A stretch of DNA of 36,641 nucleotides from an uncultured Saprospiraceae bacterium (lineage in GTDB: Bacteria; Bacteroidota; Bacteroidia; Chitinophagales; Saprospiraceae): positions 1-36,641 of the forward strand of contig CALMSO010000089.1 in assembly GCA_937872385.1 (NCBI GenBank), read 5' to 3'. The notes below the pieces were generated by a model that searched no databases, was not told the origin of the DNA, and saw only the letters and a program-made list of their open reading frames with translations. Below are positions 1 to 7,339 of this stretch, one piece after another (position 1 is the first letter of the stretch; the number at the start of each line of letters is the position of its first letter). Both the position numbers and the translations under genes were made by a program.

Positions 1-2
1 TC

Positions 3-140
3 ACCAATATTCTCAACCACCTCGGCGCTACCGCCGAAGAAGCCATAGAAGTAGCAACCCATTTTGCCGACAAAGTGGTTTCTTTCACTGCGGTGCGCAC
101 CTTCATCGAAAGTAAAAGAGCCGCTATGGCTACTAAATAA
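3..140 (+). CDS. C-terminal fragment, possibly class II HMG-CoA reductase
   Basis: An open frame enters from the left edge and stops with TAA at 138-140, giving about 45 residues that begin TNILNHLGATAEEAIEVA and end with AMATK. The 'NIL..LGAT.EE' helix followed by a short basic tail resembles the C-terminus of bacterial class II HMG-CoA reductases, the enzymes that make mevalonate. The next gene is a GHMP-superfamily kinase, which fits a mevalonate-pathway neighbourhood. No catalytic residues lie in the visible part, so the family name rests on a short tail and on context only. That the frame is coding is much safer than its identity. Confidence 0.45.
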   Translation, partial: TNILNHLGATAEEAIEVATHFADKVVSFTAVRTFIESKRAAMATK

Positions 141-155
141 CACGGATTTCAATCC

Positions 156-198
156 ATTAAGTAATGGGACATTGTTGTTCGCTATTCGCTGTTAAAAA
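156..198 (+). repeat. Dispersed intergenic repeat, copy A (with 7-bp units)
   Basis: The segment reads ATTAAGTAATGGGACAT, then a T/G-rich link, then heptamers TTCGCTA and TTCGCTG, then GTTAAAAAT. Nearly the same block of about 43 bases occurs inverted at 7289-7337 between mcrB and mcrC. The copies differ at only a few positions. It lies between the stop of the left-edge gene and the GHMP kinase start. Confidence 0.8.
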
Positions 199-225
199 TA
201 GATAAGTGCCCAATAAAATGAAGCT

Positions 226-1164
226 ATGCCACAGCAGCCCGATAAGACGGTTCTCTCTTACCATGCCAACGGCAAGCTTTTGCTTACTGGTGAATATTTT
301 GTGCTGGATGGTGCGCGCGCTTTAGCATTGCCCGCTCGGCTGGGGCAGCGTTTGCAAATCACTGAAAACGAGTCTTATACAATCACTTGGCGCAGCACAG
401 ATGCCGACGGCGCTACCTGGTTTGAAGCACTTTTTTCCTTGCCTGCCGGCGAATGTGTACACAGCAACGATGCGGCCGTGGCGGCCCGCTTGTCGCAAAT
501 TTTACAAGCAATTGATTCCCAGCGCCCTGGCTTTTGGAAAAGATTTACCGGTTTGCAAATTGAAACACAACTTGAATTTCCGCGCCAGTGGGGTCTCGGC
601 ACCAGTTCTACCCTCATTGCCAACTTGGCGGAATGGTCGGGCGTAGATGCTTGGCAATTGCTGCGCGATACATTTGGCGGCTCTGGCTATGATTTGGCTT
701 GTGCACAGGCCAGCGGCCCGCTTGTGTATCAATTGCAGTCTGGGCGTCCGTTTTTTCAGTCGGTAGCTTTTCAGCCGCCTTTTGCGCAGCAGCTTTATTT
801 CGTGTATTTGCAAAAAAAGCAGGACAGCCGCGCAGGCATTGCCCGTTATCGCGCTTGCGTGCAACAACGACCGGATCTGGTAGTGCAAATTTCCGAATTG
901 ACGGATGCCATAATTTTTTGCAAGACCCTGTCTGCTTTCGAGCAGTTAATACAACACCATGAGCAGATCATTGCCGAAAGTTTAGCATTGCCGCGTGCTA
1001 AGGAGCTGTATTTCAGTGGTTTTTGGGGAGAAATCAAATCGCTCGGCGCCTGGGGAGGAGATTTTGTGTTGGCTACCAGCCATCGTCCGGCCCTTGAAAC
1101 CCTTGCTTATTTCAACGAAAGCGGTTTTCCGGTTGTTATTCCGTATGAAAAAATGGTTTTGTAA
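226..1164 (+). CDS. GYDIA-type GHMP kinase
   Basis: This 312-residue protein belongs to the GHMP (galacto-, homoserine, mevalonate, phosphomevalonate) kinase superfamily and probably phosphorylates a small metabolite in the cytoplasm with ATP. Motif 1 is the N-terminal HANGKLLLTGEYFVLDGA (residues about 13-30). The ATP-binding motif 2 is WGLGTSSTLIANL (about 122-134). A GYDLACA segment follows near residue 153, the variant that gives the Bacteroidota 'GYDIA' subgroup its name. The length is normal. Its position after a probable HMG-CoA reductase tail suggests a mevalonate-pathway step, but the true substrate of this subgroup is not known to me. The start is the first ATG in frame, 27 bases after copy A of a dispersed repeat. 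Confidence 0.85.
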   Translation: MPQQPDKTVLSYHANGKLLLTGEYFVLDGARALALPARLGQRLQITENESYTITWRSTDADGATWFEALFSLPAGECVHSNDAAVAARLSQILQAIDSQRPGFWKRFTGLQIETQLEFPRQWGLGTSSTLIANLAEWSGVDAWQLLRDTFGGSGYDLACAQASGPLVYQLQSGRPFFQSVAFQPPFAQQLYFVYLQKKQDSRAGIARYRACVQQRPDLVVQISELTDAIIFCKTLSAFEQLIQHHEQIIAESLALPRAKELYFSGFWGEIKSLGAWGGDFVLATSHRPALETLAYFNESGFPVVIPYEKMVL

Positions 1165-1289
1165 TAGGTGGAAAAGTTTAGGGATTTTAGCATAATTTTT
1201 TGAAAATATAAATTCAGATAAATATCTTGTTATCAGTTGTTTAGGCTTTGAAAAGTAAATAGCCAACAGCATTATAATACAATAAAGCT

Positions 1290-2036
1290 ATGCCTTGGAA
1301 ATGGTACGAAAGTAAGGTGGTAAAAATTGCGGATGCATCGCCGACGACGAAGCGGTTTTGGTTGGAAACACCATTAGAGGAGCCGATAAACTTTATAGCC
1401 GGGCAGTTTGTCACTATGGATTTGCCCATTAGCGATAAGCGGCTCAAGCGCTGGCGGAGCTATTCTATTGCGAATGCACCCAACGACAAAAACCTGTTGG
1501 AGTTTTGCATTGTACACATGGAAGGCGGTGCGGCCACCGAGTATTTATTCAACGAAGTGCAGGAAGGCACAACGGTAAAATTCAAGGGCCCCGACGGTAC
1601 TTTCACGCTACCGGAGCCAGTGAATAAAGACTTAGTATTCATCTGTACTGGCACAGGGGTAGCACCTTTTCGCAGTATGATTCAGGATTTGCACGAGCAA
1701 GGGAAGCCGCATCGGAATATTCATCTGATTTTCGGTACCCGCTACGCCGATGGCATATTGTACCGCGCCGAATTTGAAGCCTTGCAGCAGCAAATGCCCG
1801 GTTTTCGCTATTCGGTGGCGCTTTCCCGCGAGGAGCCGCTCCATCCCGCCGATTTTCCTTTCGAAATCGTATCTGGCTACGTGCATCAGCTCTATTTGAT
1901 GCATTATGCAAGCGCCCGGCCCGACGTGGATTTTTACATCTGTGGCTGGAGCAATATGATTGACGAAGCAGTGGCCAATCTTTTGGTGACATTGCAATAC
2001 GACAAATCGCAGATTCATTATGAGTTGTACGGATGA
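1290..2036 (+). CDS. FAD/NAD(P)-binding oxidoreductase, ferredoxin-NADP reductase type
   Basis: A 248-residue single-chain flavoprotein of the ferredoxin-NADP+ reductase superfamily. The N-terminal half is the FAD-binding barrel, with the flavin signature RSYSIAN (RxYS, about residues 57-63) and a GQFVTMD strand before it. The C-terminal half is the NAD(P)-binding domain, with CTGTGVAPF (about 119-127) and the CGW..M segment (YICGWSNMIDEA) near residue 223. The final ...YELYG resembles plant-type reductases that close on an aromatic residue near the flavin. No 2Fe-2S domain is fused, so the electron partner is a separate protein that cannot be named. It stands alone, 125 bases after the kinase gene. 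Physiological role is unknown. Confidence 0.88.
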   Translation: MPWKWYESKVVKIADASPTTKRFWLETPLEEPINFIAGQFVTMDLPISDKRLKRWRSYSIANAPNDKNLLEFCIVHMEGGAATEYLFNEVQEGTTVKFKGPDGTFTLPEPVNKDLVFICTGTGVAPFRSMIQDLHEQGKPHRNIHLIFGTRYADGILYRAEFEALQQQMPGFRYSVALSREEPLHPADFPFEIVSGYVHQLYLMHYASARPDVDFYICGWSNMIDEAVANLLVTLQYDKSQIHYELYG

Positions 2037-2042
2037 TGGGAA

Positions 2043-2084
2043 GCCGCTATTTGTGATTCGCTATTTGCGGTTCGCTGTTCGCGG
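2043..2084 (+). repeat. 7-bp tandem repeat, six units
   Basis: Heptamers run in register: GCCGCTA, TTTGTGA, TTCGCTA, TTTGCGG, TTCGCTG, TTCGCGG. The block begins six bases after the stop of the oxidoreductase gene and is intergenic. The same unit type occurs at six other intergenic places in the window. Confidence 0.8.
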
Positions 2085-2216
2085 TGACATAATATTTCAA
2101 GTGTAAAAACTGCCATAAGTCACCATCCGAAGTGACAATCATCAGTGGTGACAAACGGGAAAAATCGTAGCCTTGTAATGGTTAAATCCCTCATTGTCAA
2201 ATAAAACCACAGCAAG

Positions 2217-2873
2217 ATGAGACGCAAGACCTTATTATTAGCTATTGCCTTGCTCATGGCTGCTATAAGCGGCGCGCAAGTAACGCAAAGCGGCAATTTT
2301 GTGCTGGGTAGCACCGTTGGTTTTTCAACGGCCAGCTCCAAAATTACGCAGCGTGCCCCTGGCGGCTCGCAAAGTGAGCAAAGCCCCTATTCTACGCAGT
2401 TGAATATCGCCCCTTCGGTGGGGTATTTCCTCTTTGATAACTTTTCATTGGGGATGCGCGTGGACTACACCGCCGCCAGGGTAGAAGAAGTGAACAACAA
2501 TTACACCGAAAACAGTGATGTGCTGCTGGGGCCCTTCTTCCGCTACTATCAGCCGGTGACTCCGGGCAAGGATATGTACCTGTTTGCCGAAGCTGGGTTT
2601 GGGTTTGGTAACTCTCGCGACGTGAAGCGCCTCAGCACAGGTGATCAAAGAATCAATACCAACCTGTTTGCCTTTGGGGTAGGGCCTGGCATTACCGTGG
2701 TGGCCAATAACGCCATTGGTCTGGAAGCTATTGTAAAGTACAACTTTGCCCGCAGTGAATTCGACACCCAAATTGCAGGTGTGGAAGCGAACACCACTAC
2801 ACGTACCAATCAAGTGAGCATTGCCCTCGGGCTGCAATTTTACTTTGCTGGATTCAAACCGGCCAATCGTTAG
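2217..2873 (+). CDS. Outer-membrane beta-barrel protein
   Basis: A 218-residue exported protein. It starts with a signal peptide (MRRKTLLLAIALLMAAISGA, cleavage probably near residue 20). Alternating hydrophobic/polar strands with many Gly and aromatic residues follow (LNIAPSVGYFLFDNFSLGM, FGFGVGPGITVVANNAIGLE), and the final strand QVSIALGLQFYF ends close to the C-terminus. This is the layout of small eight-stranded OmpA-like or OmpX-like barrels of Bacteroidota. No peptidoglycan-binding OmpA domain follows, so the barrel stands alone. Transport, adhesion or a structural role cannot be separated from sequence. A probable terminator follows at 2885-2923. Confidence 0.8.
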   Translation: MRRKTLLLAIALLMAAISGAQVTQSGNFVLGSTVGFSTASSKITQRAPGGSQSEQSPYSTQLNIAPSVGYFLFDNFSLGMRVDYTAARVEEVNNNYTENSDVLLGPFFRYYQPVTPGKDMYLFAEAGFGFGNSRDVKRLSTGDQRINTNLFAFGVGPGITVVANNAIGLEAIVKYNFARSEFDTQIAGVEANTTTRTNQVSIALGLQFYFAGFKPANR

Positions 2874-2884
2874 ACCCATCGCAG

Positions 2885-2923
2885 AAGTGGCGACCTCTTT
2901 TTCAGCGGGGCCGTCACTTTTTT
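2885..2923 (+). terminator. Probable rho-independent terminator after the barrel gene
   Basis: The arms AAGTGGCGACC and GGCCGTCACTT pair with one wobble and one mismatch around a 13-base loop, and a T-run follows at 2918-2923. The imperfect stem lowers confidence. Confidence 0.5.
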
Positions 2924-3160
2924 CTCCTTCCTTTCTCGGCTTCTTTTTATTGTAAAAAAAACGGCGGATAGTTGCCTTGTTTTCAGGCAGCTACGTGCTT
3001 TTCGTAAAAAATAATTGAACAAGCCCTACCAAAACGAAAAAAACAGTTCGTGCTTTTCTTCCAGAATTGAACAAATTATCGTACCTTATCTGTTGAAAGA
3101 CAACTGTTTAACCTTTTATGGGTTTGGTTGCAATAACGTTAAACAAACCGTACTTTTCCA

Positions 3161-3919
3161 ATGACGCCGCATATTGCTGTAATTGTGACCGACGCCCAGC
3201 GCCGTATCCTTTGGGTCAATGAAGACTTCACTGCCATTACCGGCTACTCTCTGCCAGAGGTGTTGGGCAAGAAACCCAACATCCTGCAAGGCCCCGGGTC
3301 GGAGCCGGAGGCCATTCGGCGCATCCGCAAAGGGCTGGAAATGCAAGTCTCTATCAAGGATTCTATTACCAATTATCGTAAAAACGGCGAAGAATACCCC
3401 TGCAAGTTAGTGATTCATCCTATTTTTGACGATACACGCCAAGTGACCAATTACATTGCTTTTGAAGTGGATGGGCACGAGGTGAGCGAAGCGGACGAGC
3501 CGCCACTGCTGCAACTCAGCGAAAAATACAGCAATAGCAGCCTCAAAGGGGCCGACGAAATCCGCTTGCTGTTCCGGCTCAAAGCCCTGATGGAAGAAGA
3601 AAAACGATACCTCGATCCCGACTTGTCGCTCCGCTGCGTAGCCGACGCGCTTTCTACCAACACCAAGTACCTCTCGCAGGTGGTGAACCGGCACGCACGC
3701 CAAAACTTTCAGTACTTTGTCAATGTCTATCGCATCGAGGAGGTAAAGCAAAAAATTGCCGACCCAGAGTACCGCTACCTGACGCTCTATGGCATCGCCT
3801 TGCAATGTGGCTTCAAGAACAAGTCCACCTTTTATAAGGTCTTTCGTGAAATTACAGGCATCACTCCGCGTGATTATTTGAAAAACTTAGACGCTCAACA
3901 TCCGCAGCCGGCCATGTGA
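3161..3919 (+). CDS. PAS-domain transcriptional regulator with AraC-type HTH
   Basis: A 252-residue regulator in two parts. Residues about 1-105 form a PAS domain, with the typical opening VIVTDAQRRILWVNEDFTAI and a GKKPNILQGPGS helix. LOV photoreceptors have a cysteine in the corresponding GxNCRFLQ motif. Here it is absent, so blue-light sensing of that kind is not expected. Residues about 125-250 form an AraC-family DNA-binding domain with two helix-turn-helix units, ending YKVFREITGITPRDYLKN. The start ATG opens directly onto the first PAS strand. There is no membrane segment, so it senses an intracellular signal. The target genes are unknown; the neighbours show no obvious pathway. Confidence 0.87.
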   Translation: MTPHIAVIVTDAQRRILWVNEDFTAITGYSLPEVLGKKPNILQGPGSEPEAIRRIRKGLEMQVSIKDSITNYRKNGEEYPCKLVIHPIFDDTRQVTNYIAFEVDGHEVSEADEPPLLQLSEKYSNSSLKGADEIRLLFRLKALMEEEKRYLDPDLSLRCVADALSTNTKYLSQVVNRHARQNFQYFVNVYRIEEVKQKIADPEYRYLTLYGIALQCGFKNKSTFYKVFREITGITPRDYLKNLDAQHPQPAM

Positions 3920-4079
3920 TTCGGGGGTTTGCAAATGCGTCTGTATTTATGAATCTGGACACTACAAGCGGTGCTTGCCATTGTTTTTGCGATTGAATTA
4001 TCGGAACTTTAACTCGTGCCTTGGCTAACATGCTACTACTGGGTATATTCCCAGCTTCAATTTGTAAAAATAACAGCGC

Positions 4080-4277
4080 ATGAGTGGTATTAAAGACCTG
4101 TCTATCCTCGCGCATTGGATGAACAACGGGCAACAGGCTTTTCTGGAAGCCTCCCTCCTGAATATGCGAAAATTGCCGCGCGAGCGTCAGTTGATTATTA
4201 CTGAACTGGAAAAAGAAAAGCAATTGCAAGCGAAAAAAAAGCCGCAAACACTTGCAAAAGATAAGCCAAACTGGTAA
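4080..4277 (+). CDS. Small hypothetical protein (65 aa)
   Basis: I do not recognise this protein. It begins MSGIKDLSILAHWMNNG, is predicted largely alpha-helical, and ends in a lysine-rich tail (EKEKQLQAKKKPQTLAKDKP) that could bind nucleic acid or simply be disordered. Support for it being real comes from its own ATG, lack of an opposing better frame, and a strong terminator 58 bases after its stop (4335-4367) that serves this strand. There is no signal peptide or membrane segment. Confidence 0.6.
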   Translation: MSGIKDLSILAHWMNNGQQAFLEASLLNMRKLPRERQLIITELEKEKQLQAKKKPQTLAKDKPNW

Positions 4278-4334
4278 AATTGCTAATCCTTGAGCCTTTT
4301 TGGGTTGAGGAGAATTATTATCATTTCAATACCC

Positions 4335-4367
4335 GGCCGAAGCGTCCAGTGCTTCGGCCATTTTTTT
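4335..4367 (+). terminator. Strong rho-independent terminator
   Basis: A perfect 9-bp stem GGCCGAAGC/GCTTCGGCC encloses the loop GTCCAGT and is followed by A and seven T. It ends the small gene at 4080-4277. The reverse strand has no T-run, so it is unidirectional. Confidence 0.88.
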
Positions 4368-4383
4368 GCTCCGGCCCGCGCCC

Positions 4384-5007
4384 TTACCGAGTAGCGCCAC
4401 CGCTGATTTGCTGTCCATTGCGATAAAGATATTCGGTAGTCATATTGCCATCCGAATCGAACGTGCGGTAGTAGCCGTCCTGTACGCCGTTTTTGTATTC
4501 GGCTGTTTTTTGCAATTTGCCATCTTGCAAATTATACGCCCGGTACGTGCCGTCGAGCTTGCCGTATTTATACTCCGCCTCTTCGAGCACCCTCGAAAAC
4601 CGAAATTTTGCCCACTGTCCGTGCAAGTTATTGTCTTGATAATAAGCAATCACCTCGGTTTGGCCGCCTTGATTGAACTGCATGTGTAGCCCGTTGAGCT
4701 TGCCATTTTTATAATTGGACAATTGTGCCGGAAATAGCTTGCCTTGGTGAAACGTGACCCAAGAACCCACGCGCTTGCCATTTTCAAAATAACCGACCTC
4801 TGCGATATTGCCCGCCGTATCTACTTTGGTCGCCTTCTGCCAATTAGTGCCGGGTACATTTTCTACGGTATAATCATCAATGCTCACGTCTTCGTAGCTT
4901 GCATTGTTGGTACTTGGTGCGGCTGGCGCGCTGTTGTCGGCAGGGCCAGAAGCATTGCAAGCCGTTATTAGCCAGCTTAATAACAGTAGATAATAAAATT
5001 TTTGCAT
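4384..5007 (-). CDS. MORN/YwqK-like repeat lipoprotein
   Basis: A 207-residue lipoprotein. The N-terminus MQKFYYLLLLSWLITAC is a lipoprotein signal with the lipidated cysteine at residue 17, followed by a Ser/Ala/Pro-rich linker. From about residue 70 there are repeated hairpins of the type 'Y.NGK..G.w..f' (YFENGKRVGSWVTF, YKNGKLNGLHMQF, YKYGKLDGTYRAY, YKNGVQDGYYRTF, YRNGQQ). These match MORN-like repeats annotated in Bacteroidota as the YwqK family. Despite the database label 'antitoxin', no toxin gene is next to it. Its likely place is the periplasmic side of an envelope membrane; function is unknown. It is divergent from the DUF4340 gene. Confidence 0.85.
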   Translation of the reverse strand: MQKFYYLLLLSWLITACNASGPADNSAPAAPSTNNASYEDVSIDDYTVENVPGTNWQKATKVDTAGNIAEVGYFENGKRVGSWVTFHQGKLFPAQLSNYKNGKLNGLHMQFNQGGQTEVIAYYQDNNLHGQWAKFRFSRVLEEAEYKYGKLDGTYRAYNLQDGKLQKTAEYKNGVQDGYYRTFDSDGNMTTEYLYRNGQQISGGATR

Positions 5008-5133
5008 CGTATTTTGGTTTTTAATTATCAGAAAATTGCCGTAAAATTAGTTTTTAATCGGAATGGGCTGAAATCCAGCCTCGGAATTTTTGCGAAAAGC
5101 AACAGCCAACAGCGAATACCAAAAACAGCACCT

Positions 5134-6078
5134 GTGAAAGACCGAACGATTCTTCTACTTGTAGTCATTGGCCTTGTCATTTATGGCATTACACGTTACG
5201 CGCCTTCGCGTCGGCCGCCCGATTTTCAGGCAGATTTGATTCGCACCGATTCTACGGCAATTACTTCCATTAGCATCACACCGCCTGGCGGGCAGCCTGA
5301 AATTGCGCTGCGCCGCACCGATGCCCGATGGATTGTATCCAACGGACGGATGGACCTCATCGCTCGGCCGGAGGTGGTCAGTGGGCTTTTGCAAACGCTT
5401 GCCCATATTCCGACCACTCGCATTGCGACGCAAGATGCGCGTCAGTGGATGGAGTACGGCGTGGACGAGCGCTCCGCTATTCGCATCCGAGTATATGAAA
5501 ATCGCCGGCTGCGCGAAGATTTTTTCGTAGGAAAAACCGAAATCCTTGCCGATACAGTGCGTGTGAGTTATTTGCGATTGGCCAGCGCGAAGGAGGTGTA
5601 CGTCATTCCTGAAGATTTGGCGTCTCGTTTTGCTTTGCGTTTCAACGATTTCCGCAGCAACCGACTGTTGCAGCTCCCCGCAGCAGCTGATGTCATTGGT
5701 TGGGAGTGGCAATCACCCGATACGGCACTGTATTTGCAGCGCACCAATGCTGGCTGGTACCTCAACGACCAACCGCTCGATTCGCTGCGCGTAATGGGCT
5801 ATTTACACAGCCTGCAAGCAGTGCATGGCGACACTTTTGCCGATGATTTCGATGAGGTGCTGGGAGCAGGGCTGCTATTCAGAACGCTAATTTTTCATGC
5901 GCGCAACGAGCCAGAAGCCATTGTCGTGCAATGCTACCGCGATACCCTGCGGACTTTGCCATTTATTATTCATTCTCGGCAGTACCCGGAAGCCTATTTC
6001 GCCTGCGATTCGCTGGGGGCTTACCAAACGCTGTTCAAAGAGTGGACGGATTTTCTACCTCAGCGGCCGCAGCAATAA
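5134..6078 (+). CDS. DUF4340-family membrane-anchored protein
   Basis: A 314-residue protein with one N-terminal membrane helix (RTILLLVVIGLVIYGITRY, residues about 4-22) and a large soluble, mostly beta domain thought to face the periplasm. It contains the repeated 'R.D.RW.....' and 'V.R...L..I...R' blocks of DUF4340 proteins, which sit in Bacteroidota and other phyla near ABC-type gliding or transport genes; no such genes are visible here. The frame is open upstream to 5002 but has no ATG there. The GTG at 5134 puts the membrane helix at the very N-terminus and is the best start. The 3' end overlaps the convergent mcrC gene by 44 bases. Confidence 0.72.
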   Translation: MKDRTILLLVVIGLVIYGITRYAPSRRPPDFQADLIRTDSTAITSISITPPGGQPEIALRRTDARWIVSNGRMDLIARPEVVSGLLQTLAHIPTTRIATQDARQWMEYGVDERSAIRIRVYENRRLREDFFVGKTEILADTVRVSYLRLASAKEVYVIPEDLASRFALRFNDFRSNRLLQLPAAADVIGWEWQSPDTALYLQRTNAGWYLNDQPLDSLRVMGYLHSLQAVHGDTFADDFDEVLGAGLLFRTLIFHARNEPEAIVVQCYRDTLRTLPFIIHSRQYPEAYFACDSLGAYQTLFKEWTDFLPQRPQQ

Positions 6079-7288
6079 GCCGTTCCAGCAGGTCTTTGCC
6101 AAGGTGGGTATTCAAACGCCCGTCGCGCACTAATGCTACAAAACGCACTTCGCAATAAAAAGGCTCCTGCCGGCCGCTCGTGGGCTTGAAAGGTCTGGGC
6201 GGCAAATCCGTCAGCCCCGGCATCGCCGGATAGACCAGTACGCTGCGCGCTGCTTGAAAATATTGATTATAGGCTAACATTTGCCGAAGATCGTCCATTT
6301 GTGGGCTGACGCGTTGTAGGCGTTTCCACTTGGCATCCAGCACGATACGTTGCCCCTGGAGGTGCAGCACTATATCCGGTTGCAAATGGCGCCCCTCCCA
6401 GAAAGGGCGGCGCACCTGCCATTCTACCCGCGCCAATGCCCCGGCTGCTGCCTGCAATTGCTGGAAAATAAAGGTTTCAAATAAGCGATTCATATCGAAA
6501 AGGATAGCTAATGCCGGCAATTCTCCAGCGCGCACATTGGGTTGGGTATGTTGCACAATCCATTGCGCCATACGCGTGGCCGTGGCGTAGCGCAGGGCAT
6601 TGCGACCCAACGGCAATTCCTCCGGGGCGGGCGCTATGGCCGGTACATCCGGGAAACGCCGCAGCAACTCACGCCGACGGCCTTCCAGATTGGGTGGCAG
6701 GGGCGCTCTTTGTAGTGCCTTTAGCGCTGCGCGCAAGAGTCGGTTGAGCGGATGATCGTAGTTGAATTCGCTACTTTCGGTATAAAAGTGCCCAGCGTGC
6801 TGCCTTTGATGTGCCAGATGTTTGGCTAATTGCAAGCGCCCTTTCAGCGCACGCCGCAGCGCCGGCACCGCTTGGTAAGTTTTCGCTAACCCTTCGCGGA
6901 GCAGGGTTTCTACGGCATCAAAAAAGTTGGCAATGTATAAATCAGGGAGCTGCCCGGGGCGGGAGGCGAGCTGTGCGAGGCTTTCAGGTGCTATGGAGAA
7001 CAAGCGACAGGCCCGGAGCAAATCCATCAGGATGCGCTGCACGTCGCCGGTATGCGGATGGTCGGTTTTGGGGAGTATTTCAATGGTCAAATCGCCTGCC
7101 TGTACAGCACCTACGTATTGCGTAAAGCGAATACAGTTGTCCTGTGCGCTGAAGTATCGTGCCTTGTGCTGCGCGGCCATCGCCCGCAAAGCCTCATAAT
7201 GCCGTTGGGTAAATACCGCATCATGGATGGTTTCACCGACCCGTAGCGTCTGATGTTCTACTACTTGAATGGATTTTTTATTGAGCAT
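6035..7288 (-). CDS. mcrC: McrC-like restriction endonuclease subunit
   Basis: A 417-residue protein of the McrC family, the nuclease partner of the McrB motor in type IV (modification-dependent) restriction. The N-terminal part carries the McrC body, including the DLTIEILPKTD segment. The C-terminal nuclease domain has the PD-(D/E)xK residues Asp305 (QPDIVLHL), Asp318 and Lys320 (VLDAKWKRL), so it looks catalytically intact. The start is ATG at 7288; a TTG ten codons upstream lies inside a dispersed repeat and is unlikely. It follows mcrB by 51 bases on the same strand and is probably co-transcribed. The 3' end overlaps the DUF4340 gene on the other strand. Confidence 0.9.
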   Translation of the reverse strand: MLNKKSIQVVEHQTLRVGETIHDAVFTQRHYEALRAMAAQHKARYFSAQDNCIRFTQYVGAVQAGDLTIEILPKTDHPHTGDVQRILMDLLRACRLFSIAPESLAQLASRPGQLPDLYIANFFDAVETLLREGLAKTYQAVPALRRALKGRLQLAKHLAHQRQHAGHFYTESSEFNYDHPLNRLLRAALKALQRAPLPPNLEGRRRELLRRFPDVPAIAPAPEELPLGRNALRYATATRMAQWIVQHTQPNVRAGELPALAILFDMNRLFETFIFQQLQAAAGALARVEWQVRRPFWEGRHLQPDIVLHLQGQRIVLDAKWKRLQRVSPQMDDLRQMLAYNQYFQAARSVLVYPAMPGLTDLPPRPFKPTSGRQEPFYCEVRFVALVRDGRLNTHLGKDLLERLIAAAAEVENPSTL

Positions 7289-7337
7289 TTTTAACGGTGA
7301 ACAGCGAACGGCGAACAATAATGTCCCATTACTTAAT
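7289..7337 (-). repeat. Dispersed intergenic repeat, copy B, between mcrB and mcrC
   Basis: Read on the minus strand this is ATTAAGTAATGGGACAT, a short T-rich link, then heptamers TTCGCCG, TTCGCTG, TTCACCG and TTAAAAAT. It matches copy A at 156-198 almost base for base. It fills nearly the whole gap between the mcrB stop and the mcrC ATG. Confidence 0.82.
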
Positions 7338-7339
7338 TG

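Noticed and set aside
3161..3475. LOV blue-light receptor
   Set aside because: The PAS domain reads GKKPNILQ where LOV domains need a cysteine in GxNCRFLQ.
4384..5007. YwqK antitoxin as part of a toxin-antitoxin pair
   Set aside because: The name comes from database labels; the protein is a lipoprotein with MORN-like repeats and no toxin gene adjoins it.
7289..7318. Upstream TTG start for mcrC
   Set aside because: The added ten residues are translated from the dispersed repeat; the ATG at 7288 fits better.
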